From positions 62,001 to 126,000 of the forward strand of contig CAVZIN010000009.1 in NCBI GenBank assembly GCA_963775315.1: a stretch of 64,000 nucleotides of DNA, read 5' to 3'. Both the position numbers and the translations under genes were made by a program. Source of the stretch: CAWGHZ01 sp963775315. GTDB lineage: Bacteria; Pseudomonadota; Alphaproteobacteria; MPNO01; DASWLB01. How positions within the stretch are numbered: position 1 is the first letter of the stretch; the number at the start of each line of letters is the position of its first letter. The notes beneath the pieces are model-generated. The model saw only the letters and a list, made by a program, of their open reading frames with translations, did no database searches and was not told the DNA's origin. Positions 1 through 8,963 of this stretch are shown piece after piece.

Positions 1-42
1 CTGCCGTCGTCCATCATCGCCCCGGCCCCCGATCCGGCGCCT

Positions 43-1305
43 ATGGCGGCGCCTGCCTTTGCCCTACAATCGCGCGCGCGCAACGGCGATTCAACCGGAA
101 CCGGCTTGCCCCAACCCCACCCCGAAAGCCCGATCAGGGTGCTGCGCGTCATCGCCGGGATGGACGCAAGAATTGGCGGCCCGCCCCCGGCCGCGCGCAA
201 TTCGGCCATCGCCGCCGCCCGCACCGGGATCGACACCACCATGATCTTCCCGCTGGCGCCGGGCGAGGCCCCGGGCGTCGACGAATCGGTCGCGGCGCTG
301 CGTGAGGCCGGGGTGACGGTGCTCACCTTCCGGGCGGCGCGCGTCCTCGGCCGGTACGGGCCGCGCTGGGGGGTGAGCCTCGGGCTCGCCTGGTGGCTCA
401 CGCGCCACGCGCGCGGCTTCGACGTGATCCATGCCGACGGTACGTGGGTTCTCGGCACGGTGCTCGCGGCCGGCGTCGGGGCGCTGCTCCGAAGGCGGCG
501 CGTAATCAGCCCGCACGAGGGCCTCACCCGGTTCGACATCGAGGGCTCGCCCCGCAGGCTCGCCAAGTACGGCAAGCGCGCGCTCCGCCCGCTGCTGCTG
601 CACGGCTTCGACCGGTTCATCATGTCTTCGGCGCTGGAGGCGCGCGAATCGACGCCCGAGGGCCGGGTGCGCGAACGCTGCGCGGTCGTCTACCATCCCG
701 TCTACGATGAGGCGGCCACGACCCCGTCGCCGCGCCGCCTCGCCCCCGGGCGCACGCGCAGGCTCGGCTTCATCGGCCGGTTTCATCCCAAGAAGAACCT
801 GGACCTGATCTTCCGCGCCCTGGCGCTGATCCCGAGCGAGACCTGCCTTACGGTCGCGGGCGACGGCGAGCCGATGGCCGAATATCAGGGCCTCACCGCC
901 GAGCTCGGCGTCGCGGGCCGGGTCGAATGGCTCGGCTTCGTCGACGGGCCGGCGCGCGAGGCCTTCTTCACGGGCGTCGATCTGGTGCTCATGCCCTCGG
1001 CATTCGAGTGCTTCGGGCTGGCGGGGGCCGAGGCGCTGGTGCGCGGCATCCCCGCCATCGTCACGCCCGAGACCGGCATCGCCGAGATCATAGGGCCGCA
1101 CCGGGCCGGCGCGGTGTGCGCCGCCACGCCGGAGGCGATCGCGCAGGCGGTCATGGCGCTCACCGCCGATCGCGCCGCCTATGGCGCCGCCGCCGAGGGC
1201 GCGGTCGATGCGGCAGAGGCCGCGCTTTCCTTCGCGGCGCACGGCGCCGAGCTCAGCGCGATCTATCGGGCGCTCGCCGCCCGGGGGACCGCCAGGATCT
1301 TCTGA
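43..1305 (+). CDS. GT4-family glycosyltransferase
   Basis: Probable cytoplasmic GT-B glycosyltransferase that adds a sugar to the lipid-linked repeat unit of the exopolysaccharide. Seen: N-terminal acceptor-side start RVIAGMDARIGGPP near residues 33-46, donor-side motif GRFHPKKNLDLI, and the GT4 E-x7-E motif in FECFGLAGAE. At 420 aa it is normal for the family. The frame is open back to base 1, so the true start could lie before the window, but the recognisable fold begins at about residue 32, so little is missing. It is the first of a co-directional glycosyltransferase run. Donor and acceptor sugars cannot be deduced. Confidence 0.85.
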   Translation: MAAPAFALQSRARNGDSTGTGLPQPHPESPIRVLRVIAGMDARIGGPPPAARNSAIAAARTGIDTTMIFPLAPGEAPGVDESVAALREAGVTVLTFRAARVLGRYGPRWGVSLGLAWWLTRHARGFDVIHADGTWVLGTVLAAGVGALLRRRRVISPHEGLTRFDIEGSPRRLAKYGKRALRPLLLHGFDRFIMSSALEARESTPEGRVRERCAVVYHPVYDEAATTPSPRRLAPGRTRRLGFIGRFHPKKNLDLIFRALALIPSETCLTVAGDGEPMAEYQGLTAELGVAGRVEWLGFVDGPAREAFFTGVDLVLMPSAFECFGLAGAEALVRGIPAIVTPETGIAEIIGPHRAGAVCAATPEAIAQAVMALTADRAAYGAAAEGAVDAAEAALSFAAHGAELSAIYRALAARGTARIF

Positions 1306-1440
1306 GAACCCGGCCCGAATGGCGCGAGAGTGCGCATGGCCGTTCCGCATTCGATTCATCGTCCATTGGTGAAGTTCGGGTAAACTGCGCCGCGTGCGAA
1401 TGGGGTCTGCCCGTCTTCCAATGAACGCCGCCTTCCGCCG

Positions 1441-2574
1441 ATGGTGACGAGCACGGGTGCGGCGCGCGCGGCGCGCGGCGCGCCGCCCGCCGCCCGGCGC
1501 GTGTTGGTCTACCGTCTGGGCAGCCTCGGCGACACCGCGGTCGCCCTCCCCGTGTTCCATTTGATCGAGCGCGCCTTCCCCGGCGCCGAACGACGCGTGC
1601 TGACCAACGTACCGGTGGCGGACGTCGCCGCGCCGCTGCAATCGGTGCTGTGGCCGGGCTTCGCCGAGTCCTGCATCGCCTATCCGGTCGGGCTGCGCGC
1701 GCCGGGTGAGCTCCGCGCCCTCGCCGGCAAGATCCGCGTCTGGCGGCCGGACGTGCTGGTCTACGCGCTGGAGCCGCGCGGCATGTTGCGGACGCTTCGC
1801 GATGCGATCTATTTCCGGAGCTGCAGCGTCCGCGGCATTGTGGGGCTGCCGCTTGGCAGGGCAGCGCGCCCCGCTGGTCCGGATGGGGACGGGCTCTGGG
1901 AGTCCGAGGGCGCCCGCCTCGCCCGTGCGCTCGCGTCACTCGGCGACGCACGGCGCGACGACCCGGCGAGCTGGGCCTTCGGCTTCACCTCCGCCGAGCG
2001 CGCGGCGGCGCACCAGTCCCTCTCCGGCTGGGCGGGCGCGGCAGGCTTCGTGGCATTCGGCATCGGCACCAAGCTCGCCGAGAAGGATTGGGGCGACGCG
2101 CGCTGGGCCGCGACGCTGGACCGGATCGGCCGGCCCGACCTCGGGCTCGCGCTGGTCGGGGCCGCGGCCGACGCCAAGCGCGCCGCCAAGGCGGCTGCCC
2201 GCTGGCCGGGCCCGGTGCTGAACCTGTGCGGCCGTCTCGCGCCGCGGGAAAGCGGCCTCGTCATCGCCGCCGCGCGGCTCTATCTCGGCCCCGATTCAGG
2301 GCCCATGCATTTCGCCGCCGCTGTCGGGACGCCCGCGGTCGCGGTGTTTTCGACCCACCGCCCGCCCGGCGTCTGGTTCCCGCACGGGGCGCAGCACCGG
2401 GTGTTCTACCCTGGCCTCGCCTGGTCGGGCGGAATGCCCGTCGCGCGGCGCGCGGCAGCCGGAGAGCGCACCATCGCCGACATCCCGCCCGACGCCGTCG
2501 CCGCCGCCTGCTACGCGCTGCTCGCCGCCGCCCCGCAATCCGCGGGGCAGGACCGGATCGAGGCCGCGGCATGA
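1441..2574 (+). CDS. GT9 heptosyltransferase-like glycosyltransferase
   Basis: GT9 family enzyme (the ADP-heptose:LPS heptosyltransferase family), 377 aa. Seen: RLGSLGDTAVALP near residues 23-35, the GT9 N-terminal signature, a central GIGTKLAEKDW, and GPDSGPMHFAAAVGTP, the C-terminal nucleotide-sugar site. It sits in an EPS cluster rather than with LPS core genes, so the acceptor is more likely an EPS repeat unit than lipid A core (inference). No clear Shine-Dalgarno precedes the ATG; GTG at 1444 is an alternative. The stop overlaps the next gene by 4 bp (ATGA), implying co-translation. Confidence 0.83.
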   Translation: MVTSTGAARAARGAPPAARRVLVYRLGSLGDTAVALPVFHLIERAFPGAERRVLTNVPVADVAAPLQSVLWPGFAESCIAYPVGLRAPGELRALAGKIRVWRPDVLVYALEPRGMLRTLRDAIYFRSCSVRGIVGLPLGRAARPAGPDGDGLWESEGARLARALASLGDARRDDPASWAFGFTSAERAAAHQSLSGWAGAAGFVAFGIGTKLAEKDWGDARWAATLDRIGRPDLGLALVGAAADAKRAAKAAARWPGPVLNLCGRLAPRESGLVIAAARLYLGPDSGPMHFAAAVGTPAVAVFSTHRPPGVWFPHGAQHRVFYPGLAWSGGMPVARRAAAGERTIADIPPDAVAAACYALLAAAPQSAGQDRIEAAA

Positions 2575-3797
2575 GCGGCGCAGTGAACCAGGTGCGGCTT
2601 GCCTACCTGGTCACGCACCCGATCCAGTACCAGGCACCGCTGCTGCGCCGCATCGCTTCCGAGCCCGGCATTGCCCTCACCGTCTACTTCGCGAGCGACC
2701 TGTCGGTCGGCACGTTCCACGATCCCGATTTCGGGCGGCCCATCTCGTGGGACGTCCCGCTGCTCGACGGCTACGACCACGTGTTCCTGCCGGCGTTCGG
2801 CCGGCGCGACCGGCTGACCGCCTTTCGCCCGTGGAGCCACGGCCTCGCCCGCGCGCTGCGGCAGGGAGAGTTCGACGCGCTCTGGGTGCACGGCTACGCG
2901 CGCGTGCCGCATCTGATCGCCATGGGCAACGCCAAGCGGCTCGGCCTCAAGGTGCTGATGCGCGACGATCCGTGGCGCCACTCGCGCCCGCCGGGCGGAC
3001 GCGCCCGTCTCGCCGCCAAGACCGCCTGGTTCGCCGCGCTGCGCGCGCTGGTGGACGGGGTACTCGCCATCGGCACCGCCAATCGCGACTACATGATCGG
3101 ATACGGCTTTCCGCCCGAGCGCGTATTCCTGATGCCCTACGCGGTCGACAACGATTTCTTCCGCCAGCGCGCGGCGGCGGCGGCGCCCGAGCGCAACGCG
3201 CTGCGCGCAGAGCTGGGACTCGCGCCGGGTCGGCCGGTCATACTGTTCGCCGGGAAGCTGCAGGCGCGGAAGCGCCCCGACGATTTGTTGGCCGCTTACC
3301 GCCGGATCGTGGACGGCACCGGCGGCCGGAAGCCGTACTTGCTGATCGCGGGCGACGGCGAGCTCGCCCCCACCCTGAAGGCGCAATCGGCGGGGATCGA
3401 GGGCGTCCGGCTGCTCGGCTTCCAGCCGCAGAGCGAGCTGCCGCGGCTCTACGACCTCGCCGACCTGTTTGTCGTCCCGTCGCGCTGGGAACCCTGGGGC
3501 CTTGTGGTGAACGAGGCGATGAACGCCGGCTGCGCCATCGTGGCGAGCGACGAGGTGGGCGCCGCGCCCGACCTCGTCCGCGACGGGGAGAACGGGTTCG
3601 TCTTCCAGGCAGGCGACGTGGCGGCGCTGGAACGCGCGATCCACCGCGTTCTGGACGCGCCGGACACGGCCGCCCGCATGGGCGCGCGCAGCCGCGAGAT
3701 CATTGCCCGCTGGGGCTTCGAGGAGGACGTCGCGGTGCTGAACGACGCGCTCGCCGCCCTGCTCGGCCCGGCGAGCCGCGTGGCGGCGCCGCGATGA
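2571..3797 (+). CDS. GT4-family glycosyltransferase
   Basis: A 408-aa GT-B retaining glycosyltransferase. Seen: N-terminal YLVTHPIQYQAPLLRRIA, typical of GT4 proteins in O-antigen and EPS loci; donor-domain FAGKLQARKRPDDLL; and the E-x7-E motif in WEPWGLVVNE. The ATG at 2571 is chosen because it overlaps the previous stop as ATGA and directly precedes the first conserved strand; the frame stays open further upstream, but that part is only the shadow of the preceding gene. It shares an ATGA overlap with the next gene as well. Specificity unknown. Confidence 0.85.
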   Translation: MSGAVNQVRLAYLVTHPIQYQAPLLRRIASEPGIALTVYFASDLSVGTFHDPDFGRPISWDVPLLDGYDHVFLPAFGRRDRLTAFRPWSHGLARALRQGEFDALWVHGYARVPHLIAMGNAKRLGLKVLMRDDPWRHSRPPGGRARLAAKTAWFAALRALVDGVLAIGTANRDYMIGYGFPPERVFLMPYAVDNDFFRQRAAAAAPERNALRAELGLAPGRPVILFAGKLQARKRPDDLLAAYRRIVDGTGGRKPYLLIAGDGELAPTLKAQSAGIEGVRLLGFQPQSELPRLYDLADLFVVPSRWEPWGLVVNEAMNAGCAIVASDEVGAAPDLVRDGENGFVFQAGDVAALERAIHRVLDAPDTAARMGARSREIIARWGFEEDVAVLNDALAALLGPASRVAAPR

Positions 3798-4996
3798 CCG
3801 CGCCGCGCGACGAGGCGGCGGCACCACCGCCGTCGCTCCGCCACGGCGGACTTCGCCGAGCAGCGACCGGCGCGATCCTGTCGCTGCTCGGCCTCGTCGG
3901 CACGCAGAAGCGCCCGCCAGTGCCCGTCGCAGACTTCCGGCGCATCATGGTGTTCCGCTTCGGCGGGATGGGCGACTGTATCGTGGTGACCGGCCTGCTC
4001 GCCGCGCTGCGCAAGCGCTTTCCGCAGGCTCATATCGCGATTGCCACCCTGCCCGCCTGCCGCGCCGTATTCGACAACAATCCGGACGTCGACGAGATCG
4101 TGACTGGCTCCGCCTCCGCCCAGCGCTTCGCCCCCGCCGCCTACCTGGAGCGCACCTGCGCCCTGCGGCGCTGGTCGGCGGAGCCGTGGGACCTCAGCAT
4201 CTTCACCCACAACGCGTTCCACGAGATGGCGATGGCGTGGGCATTCCGCGCCCACTACCGCGTGGGGTTCGACACCGACGCGCGCGGTTTCGATTTCGCG
4301 ATGACCCACAGCGCCCCGAACTGGACCGACGCGGCGAAGCGCGGCCTGCCGCGCCGCCACGTCTCGTCTCATTTCGACGACCTGCTGCGCGCGGTGATCG
4401 GCCCGTTCGAGTCGCAGGGACCGCGCATCTGCCTGACCGCCGACGAGCGGGACCGCTCCGCCGCGTGGCTGGCGACAGCGGGGCTCGGCCCGCACCCGGT
4501 GCTGATCGCGCTCGGCGGCACGTCGTCCGTCAAGCTGTGGCCGGTCGCCCGCTTCGCCATGCTCGCGCACCGGATCGTGGCTGAGCTCGGCCGTTCCGTC
4601 GTCGCCATCGGCGGCCCGGACGAGGCGCGCCTCGCGCCCGAATTCGCGACATGCGGACCGGGGGTGCGCTTCGCCGCCGGCGAGTTCACCTTGCGCGAGA
4701 GCTTCGCGCTGATCGGCGAGGCGGCAGCTTTGGTCGGCGGCGACACCGGCGTGATGCACGCGGGCGCGGCGCTCGGCGTGCCGCTGGTCGGGCTGTTCGG
4801 CCCGACGCCGGCGTTCGTCTACGGCTACGAGGGCGACCGGCGGATGGTGCTGAGTGCGCCGCTCGACTGCGTGCCCTGCGAGTCCGACGTCTGTCGCCGG
4901 CTGCAGCCGGGAGCGGCACGCGCGACACCGCCCTGCATGACGGCGCTCGAGCCCGGCCAGGTGCTCGACGCGCTCCGCCGCGTGATGAAGGGCTAG
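3794..4996 (+). CDS. GT9 heptosyltransferase-like glycosyltransferase
   Basis: Second GT9 protein of the cluster, 400 aa. Seen: FRFGGMGDCIVVTGLLAALR (GT9 nucleotide-binding start) about 55 residues in, after a longer N-terminal extension containing a short hydrophobic run (AILSLLGLVG), and the GGDTGVMHAGAALGVP donor-site motif with GLFGPT. Four cysteines near the C-terminus (CVPCESDVC and a later C) are a feature of many GT9 proteins. The start overlaps the previous stop (ATGA). Probably adds a heptose-like or hexose residue during EPS repeat assembly; the substrate is inference only. Confidence 0.83.
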   Translation: MTAPRDEAAAPPPSLRHGGLRRAATGAILSLLGLVGTQKRPPVPVADFRRIMVFRFGGMGDCIVVTGLLAALRKRFPQAHIAIATLPACRAVFDNNPDVDEIVTGSASAQRFAPAAYLERTCALRRWSAEPWDLSIFTHNAFHEMAMAWAFRAHYRVGFDTDARGFDFAMTHSAPNWTDAAKRGLPRRHVSSHFDDLLRAVIGPFESQGPRICLTADERDRSAAWLATAGLGPHPVLIALGGTSSVKLWPVARFAMLAHRIVAELGRSVVAIGGPDEARLAPEFATCGPGVRFAAGEFTLRESFALIGEAAALVGGDTGVMHAGAALGVPLVGLFGPTPAFVYGYEGDRRMVLSAPLDCVPCESDVCRRLQPGAARATPPCMTALEPGQVLDALRRVMKG

Positions 4997-5003
4997 GCCG
5001 GCG

Positions 5004-6287
5004 ATGAAGGACCTGATGACTTCGTTCGCGGCAACGGCGATCATCCAGCTCGCCAACGTGGCGAGCGGCATCCTGGCGGCGCGCCTTCTGCTGCCCGAGG
5101 GGCGGGGCGAGCTCGCCGCCGTCATGCTGTGGCCGGGGCTGATCGCCGCGCTCGGCGGCCTTTCGATCAACGCGGCGAGCGGCTATCTCGCGGCCGGCGA
5201 GCGGCGCGAGCCGCGCGAGATCTTCGCGACCGCGACCGCCGTCGCCACCCTTCTGACCCCGGTGCTGATCCTGGTCGGGCTCGTCATCGTTCCGTTGGCC
5301 TATGCCGACTACCGGCCCGAGGTGCGCGACCTGGCGCGGCTCTACCTCGCCATGGTGCCGCTCAACCTCTTGACTCTCTGCTACATGTCGATCCTGCAGG
5401 GACGGCTGCACTTCGGCGCGTTCAACGCGCTGCGCGCGCTGCAGCCGGTCACCTACGTCGCGTTCATCGGGCTTGCGGTCGCGGCCGGATGGGCCGGCGT
5501 CGCGGGCTTCACCGCCGCGGCGCTGGCGGGCGGCGTCGTGATGCTGATTCTTGCCGTCTGGGCGCTCGCGCACCTCGGCTGGGTCGGCTGGCGGACGCGA
5601 CGCGAGATCGCCCGCGCGCTGATGCGCTATGCCGCGACCGTCCACGTCAGCTACGTCATCACCGTGATCGCCCAACGCATCGATCAGGCGCTGATCGCGC
5701 TGATGCTGCCGGCCGCGGACCTCGGGCTTTACGCCGTCGCGGTGTCGGCGGGAAACCTCGCCGCCATTCTGGTGGGCGCGATGGACCTTCTCGCCTTCCC
5801 CAAGGTCGCGGCGGCCGATCCCGAGATGCGCGCCGAGGTGCTGGGGCGCTACGTGCGCCTCGCGCTGATCCTTGCCGTCGTCGCGGCCGTTGTGCTGGTG
5901 CCGCTGCTGCCCTGGCTTTTGCGGCTGCTGTTCGGCGCGGCCTTTGTGCCATCGGCGCCGGCGGCGCGCATCGTCGCGGCGGCGACAGTCTTTCTGGCAT
6001 TCCGCACCATGCTTTACGCGGGGCTCCGCGCCTACGACCGCGCCCTCGTGATCGGCTGGATCGAGGGGGCGGTGCTGGTCGTGTTGGCGGGCAGCCTCGC
6101 GCTGCTGCTGCCGCGCTACGGCATCGTCGGCGGGGCGATCGCGGTCGCCGGATCGAACCTGCTCGCCTGCGTCCTGCTTGCGGTCTCGGTCCGGCGTGTG
6201 CTCGGCATCGGGCTCGGCCAACTGCTCACCCCCGGCCCGAGGGAGTGGGAGCTCGCGGGCGAGCTCCTGCGTATGCTGCGCAAATGA
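5004..6287 (+). CDS. Wzx-like polysaccharide flippase
   Basis: Inner-membrane MOP/MATE-superfamily flippase that would move the undecaprenyl-linked repeat unit to the periplasm. Seen: 427 aa with about 12 hydrophobic segments spread over its length, the typical N-terminus SFAATAIIQLANVASGILAA, and a charged loop around the IAQRIDQALIALML segment, as in Wzx/RfbX proteins. It begins 7 bp after the GT9 gene and overlaps the next GT4 gene by 4 bp, so it belongs to the same transcription unit. Its presence classes the system as Wzx/Wzy-dependent rather than ABC-transporter or synthase type. Confidence 0.85.
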   Translation: MKDLMTSFAATAIIQLANVASGILAARLLLPEGRGELAAVMLWPGLIAALGGLSINAASGYLAAGERREPREIFATATAVATLLTPVLILVGLVIVPLAYADYRPEVRDLARLYLAMVPLNLLTLCYMSILQGRLHFGAFNALRALQPVTYVAFIGLAVAAGWAGVAGFTAAALAGGVVMLILAVWALAHLGWVGWRTRREIARALMRYAATVHVSYVITVIAQRIDQALIALMLPAADLGLYAVAVSAGNLAAILVGAMDLLAFPKVAAADPEMRAEVLGRYVRLALILAVVAAVVLVPLLPWLLRLLFGAAFVPSAPAARIVAAATVFLAFRTMLYAGLRAYDRALVIGWIEGAVLVVLAGSLALLLPRYGIVGGAIAVAGSNLLACVLLAVSVRRVLGIGLGQLLTPGPREWELAGELLRMLRK

Positions 6288-7492
6288 CCGGCGACGACGC
6301 GCGGCCCGACATACTGGTGTCGCATCCGGGAAATCCCCGGGTGTACGACATGGTCGTCGCGCTGGCGCGGGCGGGCTTCCGACTGCATTTTGCGACCGGC
6401 TATTACTTCGACCGCAACGGGCCGGAGACGCGCCTGCCGGCGGCGGCGAAGCGCCGGCTTGCCCGGCGGCTCCATCCCGGCATCGACCCGGCGTGGGTGA
6501 GCCGCAGCTTGGTCGGCGAGGCATTGGCGCGCGGACTCGACCGCCTCGACCGCGAGCACCGCGCCGCCAACGGCTGGCTCGACCGCCGCGGTGCGCGGCT
6601 GGTGCGGCGGCTCCGCCCGCGCCTGGTGCTCGCCGCCGACACTTGCGCGCTGCACGCCTTCCGCGCCGCCGCCGAGATCGGAGCGGCGCGCGTGCTCGAC
6701 CAGGTGATCGGGTTCGAGGGCGCCGGCGCCCGCGTGATGCAGGACGAGGCGCGGCGCCAACCCGGGCTCGCCGCCGGGATGCTTTGGCCGAGCGAAACGA
6801 CTGTGGCGCGCTGCCGCGCCGAGGTGCTGGCCGCCGACCGGATCCTCGCCCCCTCTGGCTATGTGCGCGACACGCTGATCGAGGCCGGCGCCGATCCGGC
6901 GCGGATCGCGATGCTGCCCTACGGCGTCGACATCGACCGGTTCCGCCCGGCGCCGCGGACGGCGGACGGCACGTACCGCGTCCTGTTCGTCGGCCAGATC
7001 GGCGCGCGGAAGGGCGTGCCCGACCTGCTGCAAGCATTCCGCGCCGCCGCGATCCCGCGGAGCGAGCTGGTGCTGGCCGGCGCCATCGCGGGCGACGGCG
7101 GCTGGCTCGCACCGTTTCGGGGGCTCTACCGCCACGTCCCGCACGTGCCGCACGGCGAAGCGCACCGCCTGTTCGCCGAGGCGGACGCCTTCGTGTTCCC
7201 GTCGCTGCACGAGGGGATGGCGCTCTCGGTGCTGGAGGCGATGGCGTCGGGCCTGCCGGTCGTCACCACGCGGAACGCGGGCGCGCCGGTCGTCGACGGC
7301 GAGGACGGGTTCGTCGTACCGATCCGCGACCCGGCCGCGCTCGCCGACCGGATGCGGGTTCTCCACGCCGATCCCGCGCTGCGCGCCCGGATGGGCCAAA
7401 GCGCGCGCCGACGCGCCGAGAATTACGACCTCGCCCGCTACGAACGGGGCCTTGCCGAGGCGTTGCGCCCGCTGCTGCCGCCGAAGCCGTGA
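6284..7492 (+). CDS. GT4-family glycosyltransferase
   Basis: A 402-aa glycosyltransferase. Seen: N-terminal ILVSHPGNPRVYDMVVALA, the GYYFDRNGPETR segment, donor-site FVGQIGARKGVPDLLQAF, and the E-x7-E motif in HEGMALSVLE followed by ASGLPVVTT. The ATG at 6284 overlaps the flippase stop (ATGA). It is the third GT4 in the run; with two GT9 proteins and one initiating transferase elsewhere, the repeat unit may contain about five or six sugars (inference from gene count only). Confidence 0.85.
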   Translation: MTGDDARPDILVSHPGNPRVYDMVVALARAGFRLHFATGYYFDRNGPETRLPAAAKRRLARRLHPGIDPAWVSRSLVGEALARGLDRLDREHRAANGWLDRRGARLVRRLRPRLVLAADTCALHAFRAAAEIGAARVLDQVIGFEGAGARVMQDEARRQPGLAAGMLWPSETTVARCRAEVLAADRILAPSGYVRDTLIEAGADPARIAMLPYGVDIDRFRPAPRTADGTYRVLFVGQIGARKGVPDLLQAFRAAAIPRSELVLAGAIAGDGGWLAPFRGLYRHVPHVPHGEAHRLFAEADAFVFPSLHEGMALSVLEAMASGLPVVTTRNAGAPVVDGEDGFVVPIRDPAALADRMRVLHADPALRARMGQSARRRAENYDLARYERGLAEALRPLLPPKP

Positions 7493-7544
7493 GCCCGTGC
7501 GCCTTCTGTGGTAAGGATCGGACCGTGATGCGCGGAAGGCTCGA

Positions 7545-8963
7545 TTGATCTGGCTGGTGATCCTCGGCGCGCCGGTGGTGCTGGCCGCGTGGTTCGCCAT
7601 CTTCGTCCGCTGGCGGCTCGGCATCCTGATGCTGCTCGCCTACCTTCCGATCAGCGGGGCGATCACGCTGTGGCTCTCGCCTGACCCGGCGCCGCTTTTG
7701 TTCAAGGACTTCCTGTTCGTCATCCCGGTCTATCTGTCGGCCGGGCTGGTCCATCTGCGCGATTTCCGCCTCGCCCGCGTGCCGGTGCTGGTGACCGGCC
7801 TCGTGATCGCCCTCGCCCTCCTGGTCGTCGTGCAGATGTTCAACCCCAACCTCTCGAACTTCCTGGCCGCCTTGGTCGGCGCCAAGGTCTGGCTGCTCTA
7901 CCTTCCCCTCCTCTATATCGGCGGAGCGGCGCTCCGCACCCAGGACGACCTCGTGCCCGTCCTCCGCGTGATGACGGTGACCTCGGCGATCCCGTTCGCC
8001 GTCGGGTTCGTGCAGTTCGGGCTGGCCAGCACCATCGGGCTCGAACGCGCGATCAGCCTGTTCTACGGCGTCGAGGCCGCCCAGAAAGCGACCCAGGGCT
8101 TCGCGGCATTCGATTACGGTGCCGACCTGTTCCGCATCCCCTCGACCTTCACCTTCGTCGCCCAGTACGCGATGTACGGGCTTGCCATGGTGGCGGTCGC
8201 CTACGCCCTCGGCCGCACCGACCCGAGCCGCGCCTGGCGCCTGTTCGGGCAGGCGATGATGATCGTCGCCGTCGCCGCCGCGCTGCTCAGCGGGGGGCGC
8301 GGCAACTTCGTGTTCGTGCCGCTCCTGATCGCGCTGATCTACGTCGCGGACGCGCGGCTCACGGGCGGGCTCGCCGCCCTCGCGCTGTTCCCCGGGCTGA
8401 TCCTCAGCGTGCTGTGGATCACCGGCTTCGACCCGTTCGAGGTGTTCGGTGTTACGCACCGGCTGTTCGACGAATACGGGAAGGGTCTGGTGCTGCGCGA
8501 TCTAATCGACACGCTGCGCCGCTTCCCGATGGGCCAGGGCACCGGCACCTCGACCGCCGGGGCGCGCCACGTGATGAACGCCGCCGAGGCGAGCCGCTTC
8601 TTCGCCTACGAGGGGTACTATGCGAAGACCATCGCCGAGCTCGGCATTCCCGGGCTGATGATCCTGGTCAGCCTGTTCGCCGTCATGGCGGCGTACGCCG
8701 CCCGCATTGTTGTCGCCCTCCGTGGGCGGATCCGCTCGGCCGCCGCCGCGTTCGGCGCGTTCCTGGTCGTGGTCGAGCTCGACAGCTTCAAGGGCTATCA
8801 CCTCGATCTCGACCCGACGAACGTCTATTTCTGGCTGTTCGCCGGCATCCTGTTCCGGCTGCCCTTCCTCGCGCGCGAGCCGGCGCCGCAGCGCCCGCGC
8901 GCGGCGTTCAGAGTTGCGACCGGAAGTATTCGATCGTCGGGGCGAGCCCATCGGAGAGGCTGA
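7545..8963 (+). CDS. O-antigen polymerase/ligase-like membrane protein
   Basis: Polytopic inner-membrane protein, 472 aa, with 10-12 hydrophobic segments. The segment LLSGGRGNFVFVPLLIALI matches the S-x-x-RG signature region of Wzy/WaaL-type proteins, and FFAYEGYYAKTIAELGIPGL matches the later periplasmic-loop and E-x-G element. Likely a Wzy-type polymerase for this EPS, although a second candidate lies at 16337-17788. The start is TTG at 7545, since no ATG or GTG lies in frame just upstream. Its 3' end runs 56 bp into the 3' end of the convergent UDP-glucuronate decarboxylase gene. Confidence 0.72.
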   Translation: MIWLVILGAPVVLAAWFAIFVRWRLGILMLLAYLPISGAITLWLSPDPAPLLFKDFLFVIPVYLSAGLVHLRDFRLARVPVLVTGLVIALALLVVVQMFNPNLSNFLAALVGAKVWLLYLPLLYIGGAALRTQDDLVPVLRVMTVTSAIPFAVGFVQFGLASTIGLERAISLFYGVEAAQKATQGFAAFDYGADLFRIPSTFTFVAQYAMYGLAMVAVAYALGRTDPSRAWRLFGQAMMIVAVAAALLSGGRGNFVFVPLLIALIYVADARLTGGLAALALFPGLILSVLWITGFDPFEVFGVTHRLFDEYGKGLVLRDLIDTLRRFPMGQGTGTSTAGARHVMNAAEASRFFAYEGYYAKTIAELGIPGLMILVSLFAVMAAYAARIVVALRGRIRSAAAAFGAFLVVVELDSFKGYHLDLDPTNVYFWLFAGILFRLPFLAREPAPQRPRAAFRVATGSIRSSGRAHRRG

